From: Pachypanchax playfairii
Taxonomy: Eukaryota > Chordata > Actinopteri > Cyprinodontiformes > Aplocheilidae
Direction: 5' to 3'
NCBI GenBank assembly: GCA_006937955.1
Contig: SSNP01000017.1
Span: 856,840 to 920,839 of the forward strand
DNA length: 64,000 nucleotides
The position numbers and the translations under genes were made by a program. The notes beneath the pieces were generated by a model. That model saw only the letters and a list, made by a program, of their open reading frames with translations, was not told where the DNA came from and made no database searches. Shown piece after piece: positions 23,301-35,600 of this stretch. The first letter of the stretch is position 1, and each line of letters starts with the position of its first letter.

Positions 23301-24889
23301 AATGCTCAGGGGTGTGAATGCGAGTGCGTGTGCTTTCTAACATGTCTACAAGCCGATCTACTTACTCGCAGGAATGTGTGCTGATCTGTGCAGGCCTGTG
23401 TGTGTGTGTTTGTTTGTGTGGGGTAATTAGAACATTAGGAGAAGCTTCTGACAGGCTTGTCATCGCCCCAGCCTGCACCAGTGGAGAGGAGGTGGTCAGC
23501 GGGGTAAGTGGGGGTCCAGCAGGGTCAAGAGACAGCTGCTGCACCATCACTCGCTGTCTGGAAGCTCTCAGAGAATATTAAACCACCGCAGCATCAGCCA
23601 AGTCACTCCCTTGTTTATAGAAAAATACAAAGCCTTTCCACAAGGAGGCAGTGGATGATGAAAGTGCTTTAAACCATGAAACATAAAAACATAAACAGAC
23701 TCCTGGAAATAAAAAAAAAATAACTAAAGTAATTGAGGTAAATCAGTGGACTTGTAGAGCAATGACATGTTTTGTTTTTTCCTGTTTCACAATGATAAAT
23801 TTGTGTGATCATACACCTCCTGTGTATTTGTCCCCAGCAGAGAGGCTCTATTATTACAATATGAGACATATTAAATACACCCCCCAAAGCTGATGACCTT
23901 GGTAATGACATGCCATTAATTGTATTGATGGATTAATATATCCACAAGAATAACATGGCTTCCTTCCAGCCCAACTCTCCCAAACACCTGTGCCCATTCA
24001 CTGTCTGCCTCTGCTCATACACTCATAATCACTTCTATCAGCCCAAAATGTTAACTGCATCCTGGGACACTAAACACATCTATTTGTTTGCAGTTGTAAT
24101 GTCTTTTGTGCACCTCAATCAGGCACCTGTCAGACACACACCTGCTACCTCGGAGCTCAGAGAGGGAAGGCCTTTTGTTTTCTCACAGAGTTTATAATCA
24201 GAGCGTTGTTTCCAATCTTCTTCCGCCATTTTTCAATTTCCCATTTCCCTTTTCTCAGTCAAATCACTGCTATCAATCAGGTGCATGTTTGAGAGAGGGG
24301 GAAGTTCCTTGATGGAACCATCTCCAGCCCCAGGCCTCATTAGTCAGAGACTGCAGGAGGAAATGTGTGTGCGTGAGTGTGAGCAGCGCAGGCATGTGTG
24401 GACGTGTGTGATAAAAATGAATTCTGGAAGAGTGCGTCTGTCAATATGAGCCCATTTAGTATTTCCCATTCCGTCCAAATGATGCACAGCAGACATTACG
24501 CTCTCTATTTGAGTTCTTCTAAATGGACACTCAGCCTCGTCAGTTCTTTTATATTTTGCTCTTTCCCTTCTCTGTGCTTACTGATGTCATAGCTGAAGAT
24601 GACCCATAATGTTTCAAAACAATTTCGGCGTAACCATGACATCTTCTCCTTGTCAGCAGTGAAAACATCTTAGAAATGAATGCAGCTGACTGATGTGGAT
24701 GTCAATACGAATCAAACCATAACAGCTGCACGGGCACAAGCCATATTGATTAACTTGACAAGAGGAGCTCGAAGTGCATCGACATCCTTGAAGAGAGTCA
24801 ACTAAGTAGCTTTGATAGTGTTGAACACACGATCGCAACAGAAACGGCACAAAATCCTCTGTTAACATTCATGAGGCACAAATTAGGCC

Positions 24890-25440
24890 AGAAATACAAA
24901 CTGTGAATAAAGGATGAGCTAATGCAACGAGCCCGGGTTGTTGTTGTTGTTGTTGTTTTTTTGCCAACACAGCAATATGTTCGATGTTTTACCGAGTGTA
25001 TTGATTATAAAAGGAATCTATTTGAAGTGGCCGGACAAAATGGCAACTATAGTAAATTCACAATGGCAGGGTAATATACGGCTCCACAGCTTTCATTTAT
25101 TCACAGCTTGACATTTCCTTCCTTCCGCAGAGTGTGCTCTAACTGTGTGCCAATGGCCACATCATTTAGACCGGGCCCGCATGAATATTTAACATTAGCA
25201 TCGAGTTCGTCGTTCACTGAAAATGAATTATTTTTTGTGGGCTTTGCGGAGGCACCGTGAAAATCTCTCACTCTGGTGATGAATTGCTGGAGAGTTTATG
25301 TTGTATTAAGCAGGCAAAACAAATGGCTATCAATCATTTGAAGCTTCCCATGCTTTGCCAGCTCGACGCATCTTTGGCCCCCTTTCAGGGATTCGGTAGA
25401 ATCTCAGCTGCCGGCCTTGAGAGAGTAAAATAAAAGGGTC
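24890..25440. promoter_or_regulatory. Candidate conserved non-coding element (unverified)
   Basis: This is a repeat-poor, compositionally balanced stretch of intron 1, apart from a (TTG)n run at its start. It includes GCCAATGGCC, GGGCCCGCATGAATATTTAA, GAAAATGAATTA and CTATCAATCATTTGAAG, words of CCAAT, homeodomain/POU and Pbx/Meis type. No coding frame spans it. Without an alignment this is only a candidate. Confidence 0.22.
24937..24957. repeat. (TTG)n microsatellite
   Basis: About six to seven GTT units precede a T run. Confidence 0.85.
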
Positions 25441-28400
25441 AGCCTTGAGTTCACTGTGTTTGTTGTGTCTCTGAATGAAGAAGGCTGCTTGATTCTTGCT
25501 TCAACTTTATATAAAAAAAAGTTCTTATAGTATAGTGTAGTATCACGCTCCTAGAAAAACAAAATACTTCCAAAAGACTGCATGATTTGCACTTTCCTGT
25601 TACCTTTTCAATCGCTATGTGTGTTTTTTTTTCTCTCTGTCCATTGTACTAAAACACCACAGCTCACTACGCATTGATTGCTTTGTGTAAATGCCTCCAA
25701 ACTGATCCCTCAGTCTGACACATACTGTGAACAAGACTGGTGCAGGATACATTTCACAGCCTGTGAGATATAATGGCTATCATTGTCTGCAGAAGACATT
25801 AGCTGTATCATCAGTGATAGTAAACCATTCTGAGGCAACACAGAAACACTGAGGTCGAACATAAAACTACAAGTAATTAATCTTGCCCGGATTGCAATAC
25901 ATCTTACGAGGTTGATTTGCCTCTCCAGGATTTTTAAATCTAGAAAACATCAATTAGAAAATGGAATGAGATCATGCAGCAGATTTATGCGCAGCCGATA
26001 AATGAACAATGTTTAATGTTTGAATTATCGAACTTCATAAATTTTGCACTCACTCTGAAACAAAATGCTCATATTAAAGTTCCCAGCTATGATTATTTTG
26101 CCTTAAACTTTATTATTTTTTTTCTTCAAACAAAATAGTCTCAATAATGCCTTGCCTCCAGATTTTACATGCAGAAAAACTGACATCAAATCTACAGAGT
26201 ATTTTAACATAAAAAATAACAGTTTTATTATTATTTATGATTTAGAAAAAATGTTCATGTAGGATACACAATTTATTGTTTTCTAGTTTTAAGAACAACA
26301 TGTTTTGTATATTTGTAGGTTATATGCTAAAATAAAATATTCCTATTGATTGGCACAACATCAATATCAAAGCAGTGAACATCTCGATGCTAAAGAATCT
26401 CAGCTAGTACAACACTGCATCAGCATCACTAAAATATTATATAAAATATTATAATCTTGCAACAAACTAATTGTAGTTTTTGTTCCTTCTACTACTAGCT
26501 ACTAAGAAAATGATGCAGCTCCATGATACTGTTGCTAAGTCAACAAGACAACAGAAAAGTACCTTGTATTTTTATTAACAAATGTAAACAAAACCATTTT
26601 TAGCTGAAGCACTGTTATAATAGATGATATAAATAAAATAAATATTATTAATAATATATTGTACTCATGTTGTTCCTGTTTAACTACATACAAGCATCAA
26701 TACTGCAGCACAGGTACTTGTTCCACGCAGTTATCAGGTTAAAACTCCCATCATGCACTACTTCAAAAGTGACACAGTGACTCATGGGATTAGTTATGAC
26801 TTGTCTTTTGTAAATTTTTGCCACGTGGCAATTTATTAGAGTCCCTAATCAATAGATAATTATTTGTTTTTAAAATTGGTGTTGCTGAGAATGTTGCTTT
26901 AATACTGAGAATTAGTCGCCATCATGCGTCAAGTTCTTCTGGGAATAACTGATAATCTGTCAGTATCTGCCAGATGGACACGTCTGTGAATGTTATATGA
27001 TGTGTTTCTCGCCTTTGGTGTTTTAATTAAAGGTACTTTGTGCTAATGCTATGCTAACTGTGATTGTTGTTTAAGCAACATCTTTCCTTTCTTACTTTTT
27101 GACTGAGTCAACAATCTTGGTATTGATGTTACACTGTTTTATTTTTCAGGGCAAAAACATTTTTTAATATTCAATCAGAGAGTCAAGTATGATTCAGCAA
27201 CGCTCTGACCTACTTTTAACCTCAATACTGAAGAATATTCAGTTTTCTAGAGCAGCTGCGGCTTCGTTTGCTCCGATCAAAGATAAATAAAAAGACGCCG
27301 TGTTATGTTTAGAAGAGAAAGTGTAAGAAAAGGCTTCAGGCTAATGTTTGAGTAGGTCATGAGTTGTACAAATGTTTTCAAATTATGCCTGTATCAAAAA
27401 GAAAGACACAATGAATTCTGTCATGTCTCCTCTAAGGCTGCTGGTATAAAGGTGTGAATTCTGAAAATAAATAAAAGAAAAAAAAAAGGCAAAATTGAGA
27501 GTCAGAACTATGAGTTAATTCATGAGTAGTTCTTATAGATGATTAAATCAGCTCTTCATGCTTTCAATACCTGCTCTAAGTTTCATTTGATTGGATATGC
27601 AATTACCTTTAAGATTGGTTAATAGATGGTTAATTTAGCTCTCATAGCACTCATACAACTCTCCAGTCTGCCAATCAGCAACTGGAAAAACATGAAGTCA
27701 TGTAAAATTTCAGTCAGCTAAAAAGCACACAGTGTGCGATCGAAACAGTTACCTGGAAGTTTCATTAAAACAGATTACCATGACCCCGAAGTTCTAATCT
27801 CAAAGATAAAGTGAAGCTGTTTTTTTTATTTCATTTTTTTTATTTTACACCCATCTTCAAGGACGCAATTCATGTCCCCAAAAACATCCAGCCTGAGATG
27901 AGATTTTTACCTCCTTCAAACACAATCTGAATCTCTTCGACTGGTTAAACAGAAACTGGCAGGCTGAACGGAGCAGAGTGTAAACCTGTCCACACAGCCA
28001 CTGGCAACTGTGGACACAAGATTGAAGGTAAGATATCTGTGAGTGGCCTGACACCTGAGTCTGAGAGATAGTCCTGCTTACTCTGGGAAGTAGGAAAGAG
28101 GAGGGAGGGGGTTCAAATGGGAGTGTGACCTGGGTGGCTTTGCCTTGTGTTTCCCCTTAAGGTAAATATTTCATAGATGTGTGATACATCTCAGATAACA
28201 GTTTGAGATGGCTGAGAGTCGACGTGTGGGCAGAGAGAGTTCAAACATTTGTTAAATGGGGGGGGGGGTCGGTGAAGCTACATGCGAGAGATGTCGTAGT
28301 GGCTGTTAATGTGAGGAGTCTCAAAATGACTAGTTTGTGTTCATAACGTGCATGCGAGACAAGAGATAAGCTTCCTATAACCTGAGCCCATTAAATGCTG

Positions 28401-31069
28401 TGGAACTGGCAGTACAGATGTGTCGCTCTCTGAGCCCAACATGAAACACAGGAAACGGCCTCTTTGATCATTACCTACCTGTCAGTCTGCCCTCCACAGG
28501 GACCGCCTGTTACGACTGCTGATGTGCCGCACTGACAGGCCAGAAACGCACTAGCAAACCTACACACGTCAAGAAGAAAAGAAAACAAAAAGGAAAAAGC
28601 TGCGCCGCAATGAATCCGACTCGTTTCGGCATTAAGATTTGTCCCTGAGGAGGTATAACCATGACGACCAGTGGTGTCGGCAACTCGCCGGTTTATTATT
28701 CTATATTTGGATTCCAATTAGCCTTGGTGACTGTAAGGCTGTAGGTCCACATTCACATTCAATGTGCAATTTAGTCACCAATCCTCATGATTGTATGTTT
28801 GTTAAATGTAGAAGGAAGTGAGTGGAGACCAGCGACAACAAAGAGCGAGCGCATCCAGGAGTGAGTCATAAACAAACAAACTTGTCCAACTTCATTTATT
28901 CCACTCTCTACAGCAGATTTCCTGTGACCTGCTGAGAATATTGTTGGACTAATAGGAAGACATGACAACTGCCTTTAGACTGTGTGCTGACTGAGTGAAC
29001 ACCAGTACTTAACTGTGCTGCAGTTGGTAAACACACTCATCTCTCTGTTCCTACATCGGCTCCTTTGTTTAATAAAAAAAAAAAAAAAAGATTGTTTTGC
29101 TGCTGAAGCTAAAATTTGTGAAGTTTCATGTCTTTCAAAAATCTGATCAGACAGCTACAATTACAGAAATTAAATGTAATATTTACTCAGCGGAGGAGAG
29201 CTTCTCCTCATCGAAACGAGTCAACTGAGGTTGTTTGTGACCCCCCCCCACCAGGTAACCTCCCTCTGGAACATTTCTAGGAACATGCAACTGAAACATG
29301 TCTGCATGGATGTTTTTTAGGCAGCCTTACAATATGGTTTCCTTCAATAAACTGAGGATTTTAAAATACCCGCATCTAAAATTGCAGTACCGTGACTGTG
29401 TTTGCTTTTAAATATTGCGTTTCTCACTGTCTGCATCTTTAAACAAATATCTACAGTGGCAAGTAAATACAAGGTTGATGTGTGCTTGTGGGTTGGCAAC
29501 TGCTGCAAAGGTTGTGGTTATGAGTAATCAAAAGGTCTGCGATCAGCGGGAAAGTCCAGCCGCTTGCATGAATCCATCCCTTAATCCTCCGTCTGAGCCT
29601 TTACAATCTGCCTCGTCAGATAAAGGGCACCCAGATTTCTGCAAAGATGATGAATGTTGGTACCGAACGTCAATTCTGAGCAGGGGATTACTGCAAAATT
29701 AATATTACCGCTTGGGATTCTGGGTTGAAAATATCACACTCAGCACCCAGCTCTTCTATATTTCTTAGAAAACTCTTAACATTTTTTTTTTTTTTGAGCA
29801 ACACAAAAGTTCACAAATAAAAACGATCTGTAAACTTCTGCTGTAAGTGAGAGGAAAAGGGAATGAGATTCAAAGTCAGAGATCAAATAAAAATTTCATA
29901 ACCAGTGTGCTTAAAACTAATCTTCTGCTGTGAAGTTAACAGTAAAACTGGCTCCATACGGAGCTCAAATGAGTTGCTTTTGACTTTTTTTTTCTTTTTG
30001 GCTATACGTCCCGCAAAGACAAACTGTTTTAAAATGCTGTCAGTGTTTTTTTTTCTGTGTATCTGTGGGTTTACAACAGTTTGCCATCATTTTAAAAAGT
30101 AATTCTTCCAAGACTCGGTTTGCTAAACCTGTTATGGGAAAATCAGCACCTTTATCACCAGTTTTCTACATCCTGATACCCTCTGTTACTTTCTGGCTTC
30201 TGGTTGCTCTTCCTCTCTAAATGTTGTGTCACTGCTGTTTTAAGCATCTGTAGGTTAAAATAAAATCCTAATCGATGTGTCCCCTGCTGGCGTTCATTGT
30301 GAACAAATGAACATTTTGTTCTGGGAGCCTCTGAAGATTTACATGCAGAGCCATGTTTGTCTGTTATTTATTTATTTTCGGTGAAGTTGACCTCCTTGTT
30401 GTTGTTTCCACCACATGCTTTCGTGTGGTCACATTCAGTTGCTGCAATTTAAACACTTTAGGCTGTAATAGCTTTTCCCCATCTTTCTCAAAAACAGCCA
30501 AGACATCCCTGTAACTACTTTGAAAATACATTGTTCGAGCTCACCTCCAATGGTATTAGAATGCATCGTATTGTCAATTTAAAGGCTATGTGTGAGGCTT
30601 GCTCTAATTGCAATGAGTTCATCTGTTCCGAGAGCAGGTTAAAAGAAGGACGTGTAGGACAACTCCCCCCCCTCCAAAACATGTGGCTACGATGTGTCGA
30701 TTTGAACATAATGCTTTCGCTGTCGTCAGAGCGACAGATCTTCCTGCACAACATCAAAGAATCCTCATCAAATAAACATGCAGGGATCCAACAGTTTGAC
30801 AGACTCACACAGGAGCTTGTTGCATCTGTGCAGCGTCGGGATACAGCACATCGTGTCGTCTTAAGGCCAGCAAATATGATCACATCACATTTGATCCCCT
30901 CTGTCTGCACATCTCACCTCAGATAAAGAAGATCTACATCCATCACTGCTTCCACTGCATATTTCAAACAAAAAATCTTCCAGTGCAGAAGAAGTTTAGA
31001 GTTCCCGAGATACGTTTCTCAATAATTTATAAAGAAATAGAGAAGTATAGATGAACCTATAATTATCAC

Positions 31070-31663
31070 TTAAAGAAGCCCTTCTATTAAAAACGGTTTT
31101 TCTGAGGTTTCTGTTGAATATTTTAGCTCCACAGGTGTTCTTACCTTCATAGTGGGTGTGAAAACAGGTCAACAACTTCTCTTTCAGCTTTTATCTCTCA
31201 AACTACACAGGTGGCGATAACACCCGAGTTCTCCCGAGTCTGAACGGCCTGTATCTGTTTGGTCACAACTCCTTTGTTCGTTAGTATTCATCAGCCGCTG
31301 CAGTTGAAACCACGCCTAGCATGCTGCTGGCTAAAAGCTGTAGCATAAGACGTAACAAACAGGAAGACACAATGTCTGACGTTGCCATGCGCAGCGGTGC
31401 AGGAAACGGTATACCTTGCTCTCATAGGCTAGTTTGTTAGCCAATCTGAGTCCAGCAAATTTGAATAATGAATATTAATGAGCTGCTGCCAAAGCAGCCT
31501 GACGGAAGGAGCCGGAACCAGATGAATTTTAATGCAGACAGATTGAAAGGTCTGTTAATAAATATTTCCTGACGTTTTTTAAATATAAAATGTTTCATAT
31601 TACTGGTTAATACTTAAGAAATAACCACAAAGTCCTGCAATAAGTATGAAATGGCCTCTTTAA
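31070..31663. mobile_element. MITE copy 2, TTAA-flanked, same family as 8268-8862
   Basis: TTAA at 31070-31073 and 31660-31663 bound a sequence that matches the 8268-8862 copy from end to end, with scattered substitutions and small indels. The two lengths are almost equal (594 and 595 bp with TTAA). The ends read AGAAGCCCTTCTATT and, complemented, AGAGGCCATTTC. The two copies have the same orientation 22.8 kb apart. Differences cluster at CpG/TpG/CpA sites (for example AGACGTAGCAAAC against AGACGTAACAAAC), as expected from methylated-cytosine decay. Confidence 0.78.
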
Positions 31664-32269
31664 AGCTGCGACTCTTCTTTCAGCTTTCTGTTTACTTTTA
31701 CGGCTCAACTTCACAGTTCTGGCTCAGTCCGACTGCTCTCTCATGGCTGTATTCTACCACAGAAGTCAGCTGTTTTCTATGAAAAGCTTTAAAACCCAAA
31801 AAGAAAGCTGAAGGGAGAGTGAATATTCATCAGGTCGCCCCAAACCCCCCACTCCAAAAGAATGCTAATGTTGCTTCGTTTCAGCTCGATGTGAAACTAT
31901 TTGGCTAACAAGTTTGCCAAAAAGACACGGAGGTTCTCATGCAGACTGTCAGGGTTGTGTTTGCAGCTTGTTGAGATGCTGCAAAGAGGCCAAAGAAGTT
32001 GATTCATGCACGTTTAGGGAAAAGAAGTTTGCTTTATACTAAACTTTGTGGCAAAGAGTTTTTTATTACTTTGAATACAAGACTGAAAGAAAGATGCTAT
32101 AAAGATAAGAGACATCACACTAAACATCTAATATAGAACCTATGTATTAGTGAATGGAACTACAACTATATCTACAGCTTACTCTGAGCTGATTTGTGAC
32201 ATACATACATTTTTAAAACCAAGACACGCACAACAAAAAGGGTATCCAGTAACAATTAAGAAGTTAAAT

Positions 32270-32409
32270 ATTGATTGATTGATTTTTATTTGAACTTATA
32301 AACAAACAAAACAGAATTAAAACAGAGTTAAAAGCAAGATAATACAAAAGGAAAAAACAAGTTCAAAAGGAGTGGGTGGAAGCATAAGCTTATTTAGTCC
32401 CACCCCTAT
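32270..32409 (-). mobile_element. 3' tail of a fish non-LTR retrotransposon (LINE)
   Basis: On the minus strand the order is AGGGGTGGGACTAAATAAGC, CACTCCTTTTGAACTTG, TTCAAATAAAAATCAATCAA. A 'GGGGTGGGA-TAAATAAG ... CCCACTCCTTTT ... TTCAAATAAA' stretch ending in a (CAAT)n tail is a familiar 3' terminus of teleost LINEs. Only about 140 bp are present, so it is a 5'-truncated insertion, with no open frame. The clade is not determined. Confidence 0.55.
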
Positions 32410-32499
32410 AGAATAATATAATATATAATATCTCTCTTGAAGAAATACATTTTACTAGTCTTATGTACAACGATCAATACACCAACAATATTAGTAATA

Positions 32500-32605
32500 A
32501 TAACAAATCATAATTATAATCATTCATATAATTATTATATATAATTATATTATATATATTATATATTATTATATATATATATTATTATTATATAATATCA
32601 TGGGG
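32500..32605. repeat. AT-rich low-complexity tract
   Basis: Irregular ATTATAT and TATATA repeats run for about 100 bp. The tract can form several cruciform-like foldbacks. Confidence 0.85.
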
Positions 32606-35600
32606 TATAATTCTAAGTTAGTTTATCATGGAATATTGATTTAGGAATCTCAAATGACCCTTTAATTGTTGTTTAATTTTGTGTAATTTGACCCAGTGAC
32701 TTGCTAGTGCAGCTTTAAATAAAGTGATGGAGTGAAAAGTATCTTCTCTTAGTACCATAAGGGAAAGAATAACATCAACATATTTAATAAAAGAACACAG
32801 GAGCGTAACGCAGGTGTAATAATTGAAAATAAATTTGTGCTTCCTAGTTTTTGATCCCAAAGTTATTTAAACGCAGATTAAAATGATAAAAATATACATT
32901 TTGACACCCCCTCTGCTGCCAGATCTCAGTAAACTCTGCTTTGGTATTCCCCATGTGTTTTTTTAGTTGTTTCATTGTCGATGCCAGTCGCAGCAACATT
33001 CACACAGAACAACTTGGTTGGAAAACTTCAGACACTGCTCGAAATCTGTCTTGGGTCATCTGTGGTCAGATCACTGATTCAAACTCGTAACTAAAGGTTT
33101 CCTAACGATTCTTTTATGATGAAAGATTTTGCCAAAACTCATACAGAATGAACCCAGCTTCAGTCTGCTTTGCACTTTCACACTGGTAGGAAGAAAGTCA
33201 AAGCTCTTTTGTGATGTTGGAAAAGGGCAACGTGGAAGAACGTTCTAGCACTTGAATGAAGATTCTTTAGGAGCATGGTTCAAATGAAGGAGCTAGAAAT
33301 AAGAAAAAAAAATATTTTCTCTGGTAAACACATGTTAATATCAGTAACTCCATTTGATGAATTCTGATATATTATTTTAGATATAATTTCATTTGTAACA
33401 AGCATGGGAAAATAATATTGGATGCCAAAATCTGTTGCAATGACATGATTAAATACTGTATATTTACTGTCCAATGTCCAGTGTTTGTCTCACATACTTC
33501 CTGTTTCACAGGAAATAAAACTAATATTAAAGCATAATTAAAATAATCCTGATAACACCACTTATGAATGAAACTGTAATAATAAAATCTAAATGTAAAA
33601 TGTTGCACCGTGGTCCTTGACAGGGAATGCAATAAAAAGATGATCATTGAGGAAATAAAGAGAACAGAGTCAGCTAATCCATGACACAATAGTGACACCT
33701 GAGAAGATTAGAGATGTCTCTTCTTCTAAATCAGTTTCCTATCTGCATGCTCAGCCCCATTACCTGCTATGTGGGGTACTGCCCTGAGGAATGTACAACC
33801 CACAAAATGATAGATGCCAAGCTGCAGAGGAGGAACAAGCACGCAAACACTCCTGCAAGTGCTTTCAATCACACAGCCACGAGAGCTGGATAAAAATGAG
33901 TCGAATAAGATGATTGATGAGGAAAATTGCGGGAAGTCTTTTTTTAAAAAAGTGTCTGAAGGTATCTGTGGGCTAATAGCACATTCACCGTGGTGGAAAC
34001 TCCTCCTGATTCACTGCTCGGGAGTTTCCTTCCTTTCAAATGTAAATGCACACATTTAAACTGCAGGTTTGACTGCGCGGCTACAGCAAGCTACACTTCT
34101 GGAGGTTCATTGACAATTACATCTTGTTTTTTGCTTCTTAAAAACCCCCTGAAAATTGTCACTTTAATGTTAGAGTCAAAGGAATAATTCACATTAAATG
34201 AAGGATTAAAGTATAAATGATTAATTTTGTAACTGTAAGCTTTTTTTTGCCTCAGTTTTGTGAAATAAACAGAAGTTGTGATAGGACAGATAAGCTAACA
34301 GCTAGTCACAGTCACAACTTTCACTCATTTAAAGGCTATATTTTAAAGGGATGCAGTTATTTATATGGAAATAATCAGGAAATAAGCATAAAGTTCGGCC
34401 AGAAATGTTCTCTACAAATTGTCATATATTTCTATTAAATACCTGTAATACAAAACTCGTGCTTATTCATAAAAGTTCAGAAAAAAAAAGTCTGAACAAC
34501 CTAAGTATTAGTAATATTAGTATTATTTAAGATGGCAGTGATCCACTTTGGAACTGCCCCCCTCTGGGATTAGCCATTAACTTGTCAATCCGCTAAGAAA
34601 TAATCTCTATTTCTCCAGAGTGAAGCTGTTTAAAGAAGAAACTACAACAGGTACGATATTCTTCGTTCATAACTTTCCCACAGAAGCCGGCTTCAAAGGG
34701 TCTGATCTCTCCCTTTAAATACCTGGTTTTGTCAGTTTTCTGGGCTGCAGTTTGGGATCTAAAGAAACCACAGGATCGGCATCACAGGACATTTTCATCA
34801 TTCAGCTAGCGAACCTGTTCAGCTACAGCTCTGCATCCTTGTTATTTCCTCGCCGCTCTCTGTGGTGAACCAGCTTACTGTCTTGAAATAAACCGTGTGT
34901 TAAAATATTTCACATGTTTGAAATGTGCAAAAAGCTGAAGAAAGGACAGGACAGGCCACTGACAAGTTCAAGGTAAAAAAAAAAAAAAGTAGTTTATTGA
35001 GTTTATGTGATGGAAAACTTTTCCTCATTCACTTCATATATGCACGCTCCCTCTTGCTTTTGTATTTAAGCAGGGAGGTGCAGCGTTGTGGTGCAGATTT
35101 TCAAAATTAAATTACCTGAATTAGTTCCAACAATACTAAGTACCTCACATACAACCTGGCAATAACAAAGGGCTTTATAATGAGGTAAAATAAAAGCTAA
35201 ATGAATCCAAATCAGGAGGAGCCGTGGGAGTGGGGGAGGTGTGCACTGTGAACAATTAGCGAACACATCCAGCATACGAATCGACTCCTACCACATTACG
35301 CACATACTGTAAAAGCTCATTACTGCTGCAAAACACACAATCAGTCTATCAAATTCAGTCACAGAGCTGCAAGTGAGGTCTGTCAGGATCCACCTGTCAC
35401 TCAACTCCTTAACCTGCTGCTGCACCACAATCACCCAGACACAACAACCGCCTTGCAATGTGTTTTAACAAGTCATGCTTCGTTATGCGCAGGACTTTTC
35501 CTAGACTTTTGCACTCTTTGAAGGATGCTGACTGTTTTGATGCTTTCATCTTTCAAAAAAAAAAAGAGGGGGAAAAAAGAATTCTTGAACGCAAACACCT

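Larger units (their letters stand above)
15457..31069. other. Long intron 1 segment, mostly unique-looking
   Basis: In this 15.6 kb I recognise only simple repeats (17896-17944, 19332-19357, 24937-24957, several A/T/C/G homopolymers) and no transposon with clear ends. Compared with the rest of the intron it is poor in mobile elements. Two stretches, about 19740-20360 and 24890-25440, are balanced in base composition and rich in homeodomain-type words; they are listed as candidate regulatory regions. No exon was found on either strand. Confidence 0.5.

Noticed and set aside
30515..30926. Overlapping 131-codon frames on both strands
   Set aside because: Both strands are open by chance over the same DNA. 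Neither shows a domain or conserved motif that I recognise.
34520..34760. Possible interspersed repeat (text around TAAGAAATAATCTCTATTTC)
   Set aside because: It felt familiar from other fish introns, but I could not find ends, inverted repeats or a second copy in the window, so no element is claimed.
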